From NCBI GenBank assembly GCA_024195585.1, contig SWBL01000384.1:1-44731 (forward strand): a DNA stretch of 44,731 nucleotides, in the 5' to 3' direction. Position numbers and translations under genes: made by a program. This document shows positions 43,402 through 44,731 of the stretch, one piece after another (within the stretch, counting starts at the first letter, position 1; the number at the start of each line of letters is the position of its first letter). This stretch comes from Aureobasidium sp. EXF-3400 (taxonomy: Eukaryota > Ascomycota > Dothideomycetes > Dothideales > Saccotheciaceae). The notes beneath the pieces are model-generated. The model was not told the origin of the DNA, did not search any database, and saw only the letters and a program-made list of their open reading frames with translations.

Positions 43402-44731
<1,330 letters not shown>

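Overview
This is eukaryotic, fungal DNA, most likely from a filamentous ascomycete (Pezizomycotina, plausibly Dothideomycetes). The genes carry short spliceosomal introns, mostly 48-66 nt, with GT..AG ends and CTRAC-like branch points. They lie close together on both strands, and the window holds a dispersed 5S rRNA gene, a HAM-2/PRO22/Far11-type STRIPAK subunit, fungal RTA1, expansin-like and aconitase-X proteins, and Rab11. No CRISPR, prophage, transposase or tRNA was seen. The class-level assignment is inference.

Layout. 1-91: 3' part of a 5S rRNA gene. 364-1707: ferrochelatase. 2070-3467: intronless bacterial-type glutaminase with a STAS domain. 3966-4906: RTA1-like membrane protein with a reading-frame problem. 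5337-7012 (-): GABA transaminase. 7648-9066 (-) and 9250-9693 (+): divergent ESS2/DGCR14 splicing factor and a POP8-like RNase P/MRP subunit. 9829-11562 (-): aconitase X. 12264-12962 (-): secreted expansin-like protein. 13653-16908: Far11/HAM-2 STRIPAK subunit. 17348-18655 (-): branched-chain aminotransferase, followed in frame by an unexplained hydrophobic open frame.

Second half. 18656-20428: a gene-poor interval with a phased 11-bp repeat array. 20429-22393: a SAP-domain protein with cysteine-knuckle repeats, interrupted by one in-frame stop. 23345-24653: coproporphyrinogen III oxidase. 24913-25537: unknown protein. 26175-30121 (-): chromodomain plus CCCH zinc-finger protein. 30608-31414: Rab11. 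32166-32819 (-): unknown protein. 33331-34768: Mn-type cation diffusion facilitator. 35240-38117 (-): M1 aminopeptidase. 38919-39581 (-): unknown single-span membrane protein. 40148-43401: nuclear dynamin-like GTPase with two apparent GC-AG introns. 44192-44731 (-): 3' end of the mitochondrial ATP synthase beta gene, whose last intron is a 157-nt homopurine tract.

Most genes are housekeeping. Two themes recur: nitrogen and amino-acid metabolism (glutaminase, GABA transaminase, BCAT, aconitase X, aminopeptidase) and heme synthesis (ferrochelatase, coproporphyrinogen oxidase). The least explained items are the SAP/cysteine-knuckle gene, the 11-bp array next to it, the chromodomain-CCCH protein, the open frame downstream of BCAT, and the non-canonical introns of the GTPase. 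Exon boundaries were placed by eye from splice signals, reading phase and family conservation.
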